DNA of 64,000 nt, taken from the NCBI GenBank assembly GCA_012064385.1, contig QRDG01000817.1, forward strand, positions 1-64,000, written 5' to 3'. Within the stretch, counting starts at the first letter, position 1. Each line of letters opens with the position of its first letter. Positions 1 to 12,529 of the stretch are shown in pieces. A model generated the notes under the pieces. The model was not told the origin of the DNA, made no database searches, and worked only from the letters and a program-made list of their open reading frames with translations. A program made the translations under genes and the position numbers. Source of the DNA: Puccinellia tenuiflora. Lineage: Eukaryota > Streptophyta > Magnoliopsida > Poales > Poaceae.

Positions 1-3000
1 TGTCCTAAGATATTGTAATCACACACTATTTGATATTGTGTGGTCTCAAAGAAGGGTTTTATTTCGGGGGTTTAATAATAGCATTTAGATTTATTTGATA
101 AACACTCTGTTTAGAAATAAGGATCTATTTAATGATTTGCATTTCGCATATGAGTTATGTGAAACAGTGGTTTCATTAATTATGAGATAATTAGAAACTA
201 TTGCAAATAAAGTTTGTAGTATATTCATATGTGACTATGAATAGAGATTCCACAATGAGAGACTAAAAGGGGCAAACCAATTTATTGGTTGTGCTAAGTA
301 TTTTAGTGGTTTATCGTGAAAAGGTTTCATTGATAAAAGAATTGATGGAATGGAAAAGCTAAAACCTTGCTTGTTTATGTATCAAGTGGCACATATGTAA
401 AGTGCTATGTTGGTTAAAACTTGACACATAAAGGAATTAATGATGGTGATCATTGAATTTTGGTTTAGCTTGTCTAAAGAAAAGTAGGATTCAAGAATAT
501 AAAATTTTGTCAGGTTACAAAATAATATTCATGATTTACTTGTCATGTTTGAGAAACAAGACATACCTACGAAACTACAAAGAAGAAATAGAAACCTTAA
601 ATACGAAAGTGACTAAGAGTCATCCTATGTTAAGTTTAAATCACAAAGTAATTGTTGCTTGATTTTGTGAAAGTGATGTTTCACATATTTATTCCTCAAA
701 AGGTGTTTTGTAGAGAATAAATAAAACTTAAAGCTAGTAGAGTACTAGCGTTTCGTATAAAGAGTTCTCGATATTAATAGTTAATTAAGAATTTTGGAGG
801 TGTCCAAAATATCGAGAAAATACACGAGTGTGATCTAATTAAGATATGTGGTGACATATGTTAAGTTAGAGCAGAAACTATTTTCCAAGATCAAAATATG
901 TGGTGACATATGTTGAGTGGGAGCTAGTTAAACCATGGTCAAATATAATATAACATATTTCTGAGTGGGAGCCAAAGTGGTTTCACAATTTAATATGTGT
1001 ATGGTGTATATTTGAGTGGGAGTTTACAACATCTTGTTTGAGTGAAATGGAGATTTCATAAATGTTGTAAATGAGTCAGGAACCAACGTATAACTTATGA
1101 AGTTAGTTTGAACGTCAAATATCCATGGAGATGGATGTATCTATGGAGGATAGATATGTTTGATAAAGCATTATGTCAGGATGTTTAACCTAAGTATGAG
1201 TTTGAAGGAGTTCAAAATGGAACAAGAGAAGAAAGGTTCATCTTCTTGTGAGAAATAGGTGAAACATTGAGTTGATAACTCAGTACAAAATGATGGTTGG
1301 AGGATATGTTAGAATTCGCTATGAATTGTTCATAGGACTAAACATATAAGAACCATGTGTTTGTATTTGACGATATGTGACCCAAGTTCTTGGTTAGAAG
1401 AACATGTTAAATGAGGAGTCATTTTTCTATGGAGTTGAGATAATAGAATCTAGAGATTGGTAGACTTGGTTGAAGTCATAAAACCAAACTAGATTGGGGA
1501 TCTCATGATAGCAGAAGCGCAGCGAAAGCATGATCGGAAATATCGAAGTGACATGATTGCACTGTCGATTTGTGAGTCTACAACATATAGGAGTATATGA
1601 TTAATTCAAGGATTAAAAGATATAATATTATGGTTTGAGAAATTTTGTTTCAAGACTGAGTGAGTTCCGGGTGCACATGCTATGAGAAAGTCCTCTTGAC
1701 TGATCATACGTCATGTAAGCATAAAAGGGAACGAAAATCTCACTCTCTAACCAAATATATTATATTCATCATGTGATGATGTGAATTATCATGTGATGAT
1801 AATAGGTTTATCATGAGATGGTAAAGAAATGTCAAATTAGGTGACATTGACGTTTTGCAAAGAACATAAAGAACTGTATAGTACAGAACACGGACAGAAC
1901 CTCTTCCACGAGCAAACAAGATCAGCACTGAGACTCCATGAGTGTTAGACATCATGAGTGTTGGATCGAGAAAATGTAAACTAGATTATTGACTCTAGTG
2001 CAAGTGGGAGACTGTTGGGAATATGCCCTAGAGGCAATAATAAAATGGTTTATTAGCATATTCATGTTTATGATAATAGTTTATTATCCATGCTATAATT
2101 GTATTAACCGGAAACATAATACATGTGTGTGTGAAATATAAACAAACAGGTGTCCCTAGTAAGCCTCTACCGGACTAGTTCGTTAGTCAAGAGATGGTTA
2201 GAGTTTCCTAACCATGGACTTGTTATAGTCACTTGATAACGGAGTCATATCATTAGGAGTAATGATGTGATGGACAAGACCCAAATAATAAAGAGTTGTA
2301 ATTGATCGTGTCACAACAGTTTCATTGCCAACACTTTTAGTATGCCAAGTATAGTTTCCTTAGACCATGAGATTATGTCACTCCCGTTTACCGGAGGAAT
2401 ACTTTGTGGACATCAAACGTCACTTCGTAACTGGGTGATTATAAAGGTGGCTTTCAGGTATCTCCGATGGTATTTGTTGGGTGACATGAATCAAGACTGG
2501 GATTTGTCCTTCCTTGTGACGGAAAAGATATCTCTGGGCCCTCTCGGTAATATAGCATCAGAAAGGTTGCAACCATGTGATTAAGTGTTAATCACGGAGA
2601 TCCTATATTATGGACGAGTAAAGAGAATTTGCCAGGTAACGAGATAGAACTAGATATGGAGATATCGACGATCAAATCTCGGGCAAATTAAATATCGGTG
2701 AGACAAAGGGAATCGTATATGAGATTAAGAATCTCCGGCATCGTGGTTCAATCGATAAGGAACTTCGTTGAATATGTAGGAGTCAATATGGGCATCCCGG
2801 TCCCGCTGTTGATTATTGATATGATCATGTCTGCATGTTCTCGAACCCGTAGGGTCACACACTTAACGCTCCGATGTATCTAGGGTTAGTGATGAGATAT
2901 TTGATGGAATGAACGAATGGTGATTCGGAGTCTCGGATGGGATCCCAGACGTCACGAGGAGTTCCGGAGTGGTCCGGAGAATAAGATTCATATAAGGAAA

Positions 3001-3901
3001 GTGGTTTCCGGAGGTATCGGAAAAGTTCCGGAATATTTCAGCGGGGTACCGGAAGGTTCCAGAAGGTTCTAGAAGAGTCTAGAAGTGGGGCCCATATTGT
3101 ATGGACCCACATGGGCCAAAGGGTGGTGCAGCAACCCTAGTGGGCTGGCCGCACCAGCCCTAGACCCACATGGGCCAAGTTGGTCAAAGGGGCCCAAAAG
3201 AGGGGGGCGCCCCAAAAACCCTAAGGGGTTGACTTGGGGGCCAAGCCCCCCCAGCCGCCGGCCCTAGAAGGGAGAGGGGCGCAGCCCCCCTGGCCTCCTA
3301 TATAAGGAGGGGCAGGGGAAGGGCTGCCGCACCCCATGTGTGCTCCCCTTGGTGCCCTAGCCGCCACACCCCCCTCCCTTGCCGCACTACCTCCTCATGG
3401 CGCCACCCCTCCCCGTAGGGCTGCCGCCATCTCCTCCACCATAGATGCTGCACCACCCCTAGGCGTAGGGCTGCTGCACCATGTCCTCCTCCTCCTCTTC
3501 CTCTTGCTTGGCTTGGCGAAGCCCTGCTCGTGGAGACTACACCATCAACGCCACCACAACCGTCGTGGTGCCGAGATCCATCTAGCCATCTCCACCTTGC
3601 TTGCGGGATCAAGAAGGCGGAGATCTACATCGAGCCGTACGTGTGGATACCGCGGAGGTGCTGCCCCTTGTGGCACTTCGTCGGATTGGACTTCGAGGAA
3701 ATACATCTCCTCGCGACTAGATGAGTCTAGTTGCGGGGATCGACTAGCCAACCCCTGCACCGACAAAACGCGTTTGTTGATCTTCAAGGGTAAGAGATTG
3801 GATCTCACCTTCGCTACCTCCATCTAGTAGGTCTAGATCCTTGGGGTTTATTCCGCTTGCTGCGTAGGAAAATTTTTGTTTTCTATGCTGCGACCCCATC
3901 A
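1..3901 (+). mobile_element. Non-autonomous Copia-type LTR element, copy A (3' half)
   Basis: This is the 3' internal region (1-2012) and the complete 3' LTR of a BARE/Angela-like element; the 5' half lies left of the window. Bases 1-2012 are collinear with about 13987-16019 of copy B, and the LTR is collinear with both copy B LTRs. A polypurine tract (CAAGTGGGAGAC, 2001-2012) directly precedes the LTR. No gag or pol reading frame is visible. The element sits inside the RNase H region of a Gypsy element whose sequence resumes at 3902. The expected right target-site copy is ATAAG (3902-3906); its partner is outside the window. Confidence 0.88.
2013..3901 (+). repeat. 3' LTR of copy A (1889 bp)
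   Basis: It begins TGTTGGGAATATGCCC and ends in CA, as in both LTRs of copy B. A TATA-like motif (TATATAAGG) lies near 3299-3307, before a C-rich leader. The last segment, shared by all LTRs of this family here, includes GCGTAGGAAA followed by a T-rich run and a TGCGACCC end. It diverges more from copy B than the two copy B LTRs do from each other, which suggests an older insertion. Confidence 0.88.
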
Positions 3902-4258
3902 ATAAGGACCCAACTCAATTGCCCACTTGGCGACTCGCCCTGTTGCCTCTCTGTTGCGTATAATATCTGCCAGCGGTGCTGAACTCACCACCTTAATTGG
4001 ATGCTCTTGGAAATAATGCTTGAGCTTTCTACTTGCAAGAAAAACTCCATAAACTAGTTTCTGCCACTGTGGGTACCTTTGCTTTGACTCTGTGAGAACT
4101 TCACTGATGTAGTAGACAGGTCTCTGCACTGGGTACTCCTTTCCTTCCTCTGCGTGTTCCACAACCACTACTGCACTGACAACTCTCTCGTTGGCAGCTA
4201 CATATAATAACATGGGCTCCTTATCTGTAGGAGCTGCAAGCACTGGCGCTGTTGACAA
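3902..4258 (-). pseudogene. Gypsy RNase H, truncated by copy A insertion
   Basis: It lies in a different frame from the RT because of a one-base-type indel near 4258-4266. The RT-linked RNase H pattern is clear: LLYVAANERVVSAVVV, RPVYYISEVLTESKQRYPQW, KLVYGVFLASRKLKHYFQ and GRVAKWAIELGPY. It stops abruptly at 3902, where the LTR of copy A begins. The rest of RNase H and the integrase are outside the window. Confidence 0.85.
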
Positions 4259-4266
4259 AGTTTTTC

Positions 4267-5228
4267 TTCAACTCCTCGAAAGCACGGTCAGCTTCTTCAT
4301 CCCATAGGAATTTGTCTGACTTCTTCAGGAGTCGGTAGAGAGGACCCGCCTTCTCCCCGAGTCTGGAAATAAACCTGCTTAGAGCTGCCACACATCCAGT
4401 GAGCTTTTGAACGTCCTTCAGACAAGTCGGCTTCTGTAAGTTATGGATAGCCTTGATTTTCTCTGGATTTGCCTCAATGCCTCTCTCTGAAACAATGAAG
4501 CCTAGGAGTTTGCCAGCAGGGACTCCAAAAACACACTTGGTTGGGTTGAGCTTCATCTTATACTTGCGTAGGTTCTAAAACGTTTCTGTCAGGTCTGCTA
4601 TCAGAGAGTCGGCTTTCTGAGACTTGACAACTACATCATCCACATAAGCATGAATATTCCTTCCAATCTGTTTTTTGAAACAGTTCTGAATACATCTCTG
4701 ATATGTAGCTCCTGCATTCTTGAGTCCAAAGGGCATTGTTGTGTAACAAAATGCTCCAAAGGGCGTGATGAAGGACGTCTTCAGCTCATCCTCTATGTTG
4801 AGTCTGATCTGATGGTACCCTGAATATGCATCCAAGAAACAAAGCAACTCTGACCCCGCTGTGGAGTCGATGATCTGGTCTATGCGAGGTAGTGCAAACG
4901 GGTCCTTAGGACAATGCTTGTTCAGGCCCGTGAAGTCGATGCACATACGTAACTCTCCTGTCTTCTTTGGTACTAACACTGGATTGGCCACCCACTCTGG
5001 GTGAAAGACCTCCTTGATAAACTCGGCTGCGAGGAGCCGAGCCACCTCTTCTCCTATGGCTTTCCTCCTGTCATCATGAAACTTGCGCAGACCCTGCTTA
5101 ACTGGTCTTGCATTAGGATTAACGTGTAAGATGTGCTCGGCGAGTTCTCTCGGGACTCATGGCATGTCAGATGGCTTCCATGCAAAAACGTCCCGGTTCT
5201 CACGGATGAACTCGACGAGCGCGCTTTC
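4267..5228 (-). pseudogene. Gypsy reverse transcriptase, broken by stops
   Basis: The frame is that of gag-pro. The RT landmarks are in order: VANPVLVPKKTGELRMCIDF, LNKHCPKDPFALPRIDQIID, FLDAYSGYHQI, TMPFGLKNAGATYQR and the catalytic AYVDDVVV. Downstream come LGFIVSERGIE and the thumb/connection pattern. In-frame stops lie at 5157-5159 (TGA) and 4575-4577 (TAG), and a frameshift near 4258-4266 separates the RNase H. The catalytic YVDD is intact even though the reading frame is not. Confidence 0.88.
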
Positions 5229-6095
5229 CTATTTATCAGAGAGGTGTGCCCCGATGGTGAACTGCTTTGAAGAGTCACCAGGGGTAAAGTCGACTTGCTT
5301 TGTGTCCTGAGCTGACTTGAATTTCATCTTCTCCTCTGTGGCCGGCTTCTTAAGGACCGAGTTGTCCTCCGGGTCCACGTTTGCTTTGTAAAACTTCAGC
5401 TCCTCTTGAGCACAAGCTGTCTCAGCCATAGCTGCATCACCTAACTCGCACTCCAATGCCATCTGTCTGCTGCCATTAACTGTGATGACTCCTGCTGGAC
5501 CTGGCATCTTGAGCTTCAAGTACACATAACATGGCCTGGCCATAAACTTAAAATATGCAGGTCGACCAAAAAGAGCATGATATGGGCTCTTAAGGTCCAC
5601 TACTTCAAAGGGCATAATCTCTGAACGAAAATTCTCCACTGTACCAAAAGCAACTTCAAGATAAATCTTACCAATGGGCTTGGCCGACTTCCCTGGTACT
5701 ATCCCATGGAACACTGTCTCTGTTGGAATTAGCTGTCTATCTTGCAGCTGCATCCTCTTGAATGTGTCATAATATAAGATGTTGATACTGCTGCCACCAT
5801 CCATAAGCACTTTGTTCAATGTATAGCCCCCAACTTGAGGTGCCACTACCAAGGCTAGCTGCCCTGGCTCGTCGACTCTTGGAGGATGATCTGCCCGACT
5901 CCATGTGATGGTTTGCTCTGACCACCTGAGCCACTGTGGGAGGGCCGGCTCTACTGCATTAACTGCTCTGACTTTCAATTTCTTGGAACGCTTGGACGTA
6001 CTAGTTGTGAAGACATGGTAGCTGCCACGACTCGGGTTGTGCTGCCGAGTTGTAACATAATACTGACCATTGCCATCATTGAGCTGCTTCGGGTT
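5229..6095 (-). pseudogene. Gypsy aspartic protease region
   Basis: It is in the same frame as gag, downstream of the TAG at 6096. The retropepsin-like active site is visible as LMDGGSSINIL, a DGG variant of the usual D-S/T-G, followed by the flap and the domain-end pattern SPYHALFGRPAY. Plant Gypsy elements of this type often have DGGS, so the variant alone does not mean inactivity. The frame ends with TAG at 5229-5231. In an intact element this protease would cleave the gag-pol polyprotein inside the particle. Confidence 0.82.
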
Positions 6096-8465
6096 CTACT
6101 GGAACCCGCCCTGCTGGTGACCTCCTCCTTGAGGTTGGTTTGGGTTATTGCCGGCTCCTCCACCGTTATTGCCGGGTCCTCCGGCTCCATTGTTTCCTCT
6201 ATATCCACCATTGTTGTTACCTCCTCCTGGCCCTTGGAACCTGGCACGCTGCAAATCCACGCACTGTCCCAGGGTGTGACCGCATCTACCGTTCTTGGCA
6301 TGTTTAGGGCATGGAATTCTCAAGACCTCCTCTGTGCTTGGAGTGCGGCCTTGGTACCCACCAGAATTGTTGTCCTTGCGTCTGACTCCAGTGTTTGTGT
6401 TGGCCACTAGGTCAGAGTTGTCTCCATATGGCCTCTTGCCACCACCTTGATTCTGGTTCTGATTCTGGTTCTGATTCTGACCATTGCCACCTTGTCCTTT
6501 AGTTCCTTCCTCCTGATCCTTTGTTTTGTCTGTGGCAGCGTGCTTATTAGCACCTGCCATGATCTCACCAATCGTAAGGGGAATACCTTGATTCAGGCTC
6601 TCCTTCATACGGCCTAGCTTCCAACTCAAGGGATTGTAACTGCAATTTCTCTCCATCGCCATTAACACTGAAACTGGTGGGAGTCCTTGTGAGGAGTTAA
6701 TGATCTCTGAGACTCGCTTCATCCAGTGCCTTGCTGACTCGCCCTTCCTCTGGACACACCGCTCCAGGTCCTCGATGGTGCTGAGTTTCTTGCATGTGCC
6801 TTGGAAATTCTGAATAAAAGCCGCCTTCAATTGCTCCCAAGAGTTGATTGACCTAGGAGGCAAGTTGCGCATCCACACCTTGGCTGCTCCCTCCATCATA
6901 AGATACATGAACTTGGCACACAGATTACCTGTGGCATTGCGAATACTCATTGCCATCTCGTATGTACCCAACCAAGAGGTCGGGTCCATGTTGGGCTCAT
7001 AGTTTGGAACCTTGCGCGGCTCCTTGAAACTGCTGGGGAAGGACTCGGATCTGATGGCATCGGACAAACACTCTGGTCCTGTTAATGCTGGGGAAGCACC
7101 AGGAGAAGTCACCTCCTCGTGGACCCGGGTTGGCTGAGGCGGGTTGACTGCACCCACTAACGCTCTGTCCCTCTCTGCCTCCCGAGCTCTTGCTGCTTCT
7201 CTTTCTCGCCGTTGCCTTGCTTCATCAACCACTAGCTGAGCTTGTGAAGCGGTTGGTATGTTTGCACGATTCCTCACTAGTTCACGACGCCTTGCACTAG
7301 TAGAGTTTGCCGGGTTGGACTCGCCGTGCCGACTCCTCGTACCTGAGTTAAAGGGTGTTGAATGTAGTCTACTTGCATCTGGAAAAGTTGGATACAAAGC
7401 TTGCTGAGTCAAAGCTGTTTTCAGTAACTCGATAGCCTCGCGAGTCTCCTGTCCTGCTGGTCCCTCTGGTACCACAATATTCTCCAATCTCAGAGTCGCC
7501 GCGTGAACGTTGTCCATAGGATTAGAGTAATGTCCTTCTGGAGTATGAAATCTGTTAGGCTGTGACCCTAAGCCACCAGATGCTCCTCCTCCGACTCCTC
7601 CTTCAGGCGGTGGTCCGTTGGCACGGCTGCCTCCCGATCCTTCTGGGGGTGGTGGTGGTGGTGGTGCTCCTCCGGCTCCTCCTGCGGCGCCTCCTGCTGC
7701 CGCTGAGCCTCCTAGTCCGGCTCCTCTGCCTGGACCATTGGGTGTGGTGAATAGATTGGTTGGATTGATGTGGACTCCATCATGCAAGCGACTCCTGGCT
7801 CGGCGATGCTGAATTGAAGTAAGCTCCTCACGGCGCCTCCGCACGACCTGAGCTTCATCTTGGACTCGGGCCTGCTCTGCAGCTAGTCTACGGTTTGCCT
7901 CTGTGATATCAGCTAGTTGCCTCTCCAACGCAGCACGAGCGTTGGTTAACTCGGCCGCCCTCTCTGCGGCATTACTTGCATTAATCTCCTTTGTCAATAG
8001 AGTCGGATCAAACTGATTCCCGGTGTTTCCAGACATGTAGACTCCCACAACACGAGCGCGTACTGGCGACTCCTCATAATCCTCTTCCTCTATCCCGTAC
8101 CCAAGCCGATCTTCAAACAAGGGTAGGATGGACTCTGAATCTGCATCATAATCTGAATCTGACTCTTGCATCGCCTCTGGTTCCTCAGCTAGGGGTCCCT
8201 CAGACTCGGCGATGATGCCGACCTCTGAAGTTCCGACCGACTCCTCGCCGTCGGACTCGACGACAACAGTTGGCTCTGGTACCGACTCCGCCGAGTTCGC
8301 GCGAAGACCCGACGCGCACACCATCCCGACGAACACGTTGATTCCTCCAAAGACAAGCTGATAGCCCTCGTCGACTTCGTTCATCTCCGAGGTCCAGCCT
8401 GAGTCATCGATCTCTGTCTCTCCATGCTCATCAGTGTAGACCCGCCCGATGGCGAGTTTCTCCAT
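6096..8465 (-). pseudogene. Gypsy gag (capsid/nucleocapsid), ends at an in-frame stop
   Basis: The frame is open from inside the LTR; the first Met after the primer site is at 8465, which I take as the likely start. The N-terminal third is acidic. A Gly/Pro-rich low-complexity stretch follows, then a retrotransposon gag domain with the pattern WLGTYEMAM...YLMMEGAAKVWM...W(E)QLKAAFIQNFQGT. A Gln/Asn/Gly-rich tail contains a single Cys/His cluster (CPKHAKNGRCGHTLGQC), an atypical zinc knuckle. A TAG at 6096-6098 ends the frame, but the same frame continues directly into the protease, so the stop is a secondary lesion. The product would be the structural particle protein of the element. Confidence 0.85.
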
Positions 8466-8511
8466 AGCTCGACGAGCAGCTCCAACGATCTCAACTCCTT
8501 TCGTCACCGTA

Positions 8512-8532
8512 GGCCCCACGGTGGGCGCCAAC
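8512..8532 (-). other. Primer-binding-like site of the Gypsy element
   Basis: Immediately inside the LTR the minus strand reads GTTGGCGCCCACCGTGGGGC. The same GTTGGCGCCCACCGT core follows the LTR end of the other minus-strand element at 29119-29139. TGGCGCC is typical of tRNA-primed plant Gypsy elements. I did not identify the tRNA. Confidence 0.6.
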
Positions 8533-9091
8533 TGTCGTGGGGTTGTCACGGCAAGTTCTTCCTCCGGGAAGATGAGTTCTGGGGCCATTGGTGATTGAAG
8601 TACGTGGGAACGGTTAATCTCGTCAAGGAACAAGGATTTACCCAGGTTCGGCCCCTCTGATTCGAGGTAAAGACCTACTTCCTGCTTCTATGTTATTGCT
8701 CTTGATTGTATCTCGATTACAAGGACCCGGCTCCCACAACTTAGGAGCCGGCGACTTCTCTCTGGTGGCTAGGGTTTCTCTATTGGTTGAAGCTTATCGA
8801 TCTAAGGTCCAGGACCCCACTTATAAAGGCTGCCGGGTCTCTGGACTTACAATTTACACCGAGTCATACTAGAACACGGAGTCCTACTCTACGTCTTGGT
8901 CTTCCAAGTTTAGACTCCGGGTTGTACTTGGACTCCTCCTTTGGACGAGTCCTTTCTTCATCATGGGCCTTAGTCGGCTTGTCTCCAGCCCAGCCCATGC
9001 GACTTGATACGTGACTCGGCTTTGGCCTTCTTGGTCTTGGCGGGTCTACTTTCCGGGTCCATGGGCCTACCTATAAAGTATCCCCCCATCA
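8533..9091 (-). repeat. 5' LTR of the Gypsy element (559 bp)
   Basis: On the minus strand it begins TGATGGGGGGATAC and ends CCACGACA, giving TG...CA ends. A TATA-like CTTTATAA lies near 8821-8828. The left boundary is set by the adjoining primer-binding-like sequence. The right boundary (9091) is inferred from the TG dinucleotide and the change of sequence character, because the second LTR is not in the window. Confidence 0.72.
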
Positions 9092-9411
9092 ATCACTAGA
9101 CCTATCATTCAGATACATGAAGTGTGAATAAACCAATTCATTATATTACACTGCATCGGTTTTGACCGACGACTACCAATGTGTGTGGCACACCTGGGTG
9201 GGCAAAGCAAGGCAAGTAACCCCTTTAGAACTGTGAACTTGAGCATATATCATGAGCAAAAGAAAAAGGTAACTGTGTCCGACAATGGCAGTCAGATACT
9301 TAACAATAATGAGATGTTCCTTTAACTAGTTTGAAGCTGGGGGTACACCTTCAAGTCAGTTCACTAGCAGCTTCACCAAGAACAGTTGATTAGCTACAAT
9401 TATGGATAGGC
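9092..9411. other. Unique DNA between Gypsy LTR and copy B, probably host-gene intron or 3' part
   Basis: This is a 320-bp segment with no good reading frame and no repeat signature. It lies on the far side of copy B from 17889-18265, and the TSD of copy B shows the two were once contiguous. Read on the minus strand it is T-rich and intron- or UTR-like. I see no RNA gene in it. Confidence 0.4.
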
Positions 9412-9416
9412 CAATA
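9412..9416 (+). repeat. Target-site duplication CAATA of copy B (partner 17884-17888)
   Basis: Five bases, CAATA, directly precede the 5' LTR, and the identical five bases directly follow the 3' LTR at 17884-17888. This is the 5-bp duplication expected of LTR integration and it fixes both ends of copy B. Confidence 0.95.
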
Positions 9417-11284
9417 TGTTGGGAATATGCCCTAGAGGCAATAATAAAATGGTTTATTAGCATATTCATGTTTATGATAATAGTTTATTCTCCATACTAT
9501 AATTGTATTAAATGGAAACATAATACATGTGTGGAATATAAACAACCAGATGTCCCTAGCAAGCCTCTACCGGACTAGTTCGTTAGTCAAGAGATGGTTA
9601 GGTTTCCTAACCATGGACTTGTTATAGTCACTTGATGACGGAGTCATATCATTAGGAGTAATGATGTGATGGACAAGACCCAAATAATAAAGAGTTGCAA
9701 TTGATCGTGTCACACAGTTTCATTGCCAACGCTTTTAGTATGCCAAGTATAGTTTCCTTAGACCATGAGATTATGTCACTCCCATTTCCCGGAGGAATAC
9801 TTTGTGGACATCAAACGTCACTTCGTAACTGGGTGATTATAAAGGTGGCTTTCAGGTATCTCCGATGGTATTTGTTGGGTGACATGAATCAAGATTGGGA
9901 TTTGTCCCTCCATGTGACGGAGTAGATATCTCTGGGCCCTCTCGGTAATATAGCATCAAAAGGTTGCAACCATGTGATTAAGTGTTAATCACGGAGATCC
10001 TATATTATGGACGAGTAAAGAGAATTTGCCAGGTAACGAGATAGAACTAGATATGGAGATATCGATGATCAAATCTCGGGCAAATTGAATATCGGTGAGA
10101 CAAAGGGAATCTTATATGAGATTAAGAATCTCCGACATCGTGTTTCAATCGATAAGGAACTTCGTTGAATATGTAGGAGTCAATATGGGCATCCCGGTCC
10201 CGCTATTGATTATTGATATGATCATATCTACATGTTCTCGAACCCGTAGGGTCACACACTTAACGCTCCGATGTAGGTAGGGTTAGCGATGAGATAAATG
10301 ATGAAATGAACGAATAGTGATTCGGAGTCTCGGATAAGATCCCGGACATCACGAGGAGTTCCGGAGTGGTCCGGAGAATAAGATTCATATAAGGAAAGTG
10401 GTTTCCGGAGGTATCGGAAAATTCCGGAATATTTCGGTAGGGTACCGGAAGGTTCTAGAAAGTTCTAGAGGAGTCTAGAAGTGGGACCCACATAAGATAT
10501 GGGGCCCACATGGACCAAAGGGGTGCTGCTGGCCACTTGGGCCAGCCGCACCACACAAGGGCCCATATGGGCCAAACCGGCCAAAGAGGCCCAAAGGGGG
10601 GCGCCCCAACTTGGGGGCCAAGGTAAGGGGGGGGGGGCGGCCAGCCCTTGACCTAACCCTAGCCACCCCATATAAAAGGAGGGGCAGGGGAGGGGTGCGG
10701 ACCAGCCAAAAGGCTGCCCTAGCCGCACCCTCCCTTGGCGCCCTAGCCGCCGCCCCTTCACCTCCATAGCCGGCGCCACCTCTCTCCCCGGAGGGCTGAC
10801 GCCACCACCACCTCCATGGCCTAGCCGCACCACCCCTAGTGTAGGGCTGCTGCTGCACCTCCTCCTCTCCCTCTCCTCTTGCTTGGCTTGGCGAAGCCAT
10901 GCTCGTGGAGATCTACACCGTCAAACGCCACCACAACCGTCGTGGTGCCGAGATCTATCTAGCCACGTCCTCCTCGCTTGCGGGATCAAGGAGAGGACGT
11001 CTACATCGAGCCGTACGTGTGGATACCGCGGAGGTGCTACCCCTTGTGGCACTTCATCGGATTGAATCTTCGAGGAATTACATCTCCTCGCGACTAGATG
11101 AGTCTAGTTGCGGGGATCGACAGACCAACCCCTGCATCGACAAAACGCTTTGAACGTTCTTCGAGGGTAAGAGATTGGATCTCATCTTCGCTACCTCCAT
11201 CTAATAGATCTAGATCCTTGGGGTTTATTCCGCTTGCTGCGTAGGAAATTTTTTTTTTTGTCTTCTATGCTGCGACCCATTTCA
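9417..11284 (+). repeat. 5' LTR of copy B (1868 bp)
   Basis: It begins TGTTGGGAATATG and ends in TTTCA, just before the primer-binding site. A promoter TATA box (TATAAAAG) lies at 10671-10678, preceded by a run of G. It is nearly identical to the 3' LTR at 16020-17883, which indicates a fairly recent insertion. Confidence 0.93.
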
Positions 11285-11285
11285 G

Positions 11286-11297
11286 TGGTATCAGAGC
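11286..11297 (+). other. Primer-binding site for initiator tRNA-Met
   Basis: TGGTATCAGAGC, complementary to the 3' end of plant initiator tRNA-Met, lies one base after the 5' LTR end. This is where minus-strand cDNA synthesis would start. Confidence 0.93.
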
Positions 11298-12529
11298 CTA
11301 GATCAATTCATAGATGTTGGTGCGATTAGAACACAAGGAGCTGTGGGCGTTGATATTTTATGTTGCTACCATCTAGCGTGCACTTTGCGTCTTTGCGGTA
11401 TTGTGAGATTGAAGCGGCCCGGACCAACCTTACTCGTCCACGCACGAGAGACCGGTTCCACGATTGACATGCAACTTGTTTTGCATAAGTGGCTGGCGGG
11501 TGTCTGTTTCTCTTGCTTTAGTGAAGATGCAATTTTCAATGGGAGGCCTTTCAAAAGGATGAGTAAATAAGCAACTATCATATCACCGTTATAGTTTTGC
11601 GTAAGTTAGAACGGTTCTATCTCGTTGACCCAAGTCACGTGAAAATTGCTCAAACAAATTAGAGGACGTCTAACTTGTTTTTGCAGGGGGTCATGTGATG
11701 TGGTATGGCCAAGCGTGTGATTTGTGATAATGTATGCAATGATCATGTTTGTAATATTTCGCGACTTGCATGTCGACGAGTACGGCAACCGGCTGGAGCC
11801 ATATGGTTGTCTATTATTTTATGTGACCTGCGTGTCATTGAATCACCATGTAATTGCTTTACTTTATTGCTAAGAGTAGCATTAGTTGTAGTTGCAATAG
11901 TTGGTGGACAACCATGGTAATGGCGCCACAATGATGGAGATCATGCCGGTGATGGAGATCATGCCGGTGCCTTGGAGATGGAGATCAAAGGCACAAGAAG
12001 AAAGGCCATATCATATCACAATTATGAATTGCATGTGATGCTAATCCTTTTATGCACCTTATTGTTATGCTTAGATGTGATCGCGACGGTAGCATGATAA
12101 GGTGATCTCTCACGTTAATATCAAGAAGTGTTCTCCCCTAGTATGCACCGTTGCCAAAGTTCGTCGTTTCGAAGCACCACGTGATGATCGGGTGTGATAG
12201 ATTCTTACGTTCGCATACAACGGGTGTAAGCCAGTTTACACATGCGAAAATACTATGGTTTCCTTGACGAGCCTAGCATGTACAGACATGGCCTCGGAAC
12301 ACAAGAACCGAAAGGTTAAACACGAGTCATATGGATGATATGATCAACATGGTGATGTTCACCTTTGAAGCTACATCATCTCACGTGATGATCGGTTGTG
12401 GTGTAGTGGATTTGGATCGTGTGTCACTAAACAACCAGAGAGATGTTGAGTTTAGTGGGAGTTCATTAAGATGAACTAAAATTATCATAAACAAAAGTCC
12501 TTAAGATGTCTTTGCAAAAATCCTTGTAG

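Larger units (their letters stand above)
3902..9091 (-). mobile_element. Gypsy LTR retrotransposon, 5' part, interrupted by copy A
   Basis: Read on the minus strand it runs: 5' LTR (9091-8533), primer-binding-like site, gag, aspartic protease, reverse transcriptase, RNase H, and then the copy A insertion at 3902. Integrase and the 3' LTR would lie left of the window. The protease-RT-RNase H order with no integrase in front of RT, and the RT sequence itself, indicate the Gypsy superfamily. The gag-pro-RT part is one reading frame interrupted by four in-frame stops (6096-6098, 5229-5231, 5157-5159, 4575-4577) and one frameshift near 4258-4266. The element is therefore dead. Confidence 0.88.

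Noticed and set aside
3085..3827. Several open frames on both strands in the copy A LTR, with equivalents at 10465-11153 and 17060-17755
   Set aside because: They lie in the GC-rich LTR leader, differ between LTR copies by frameshifts, and show no protein domain.
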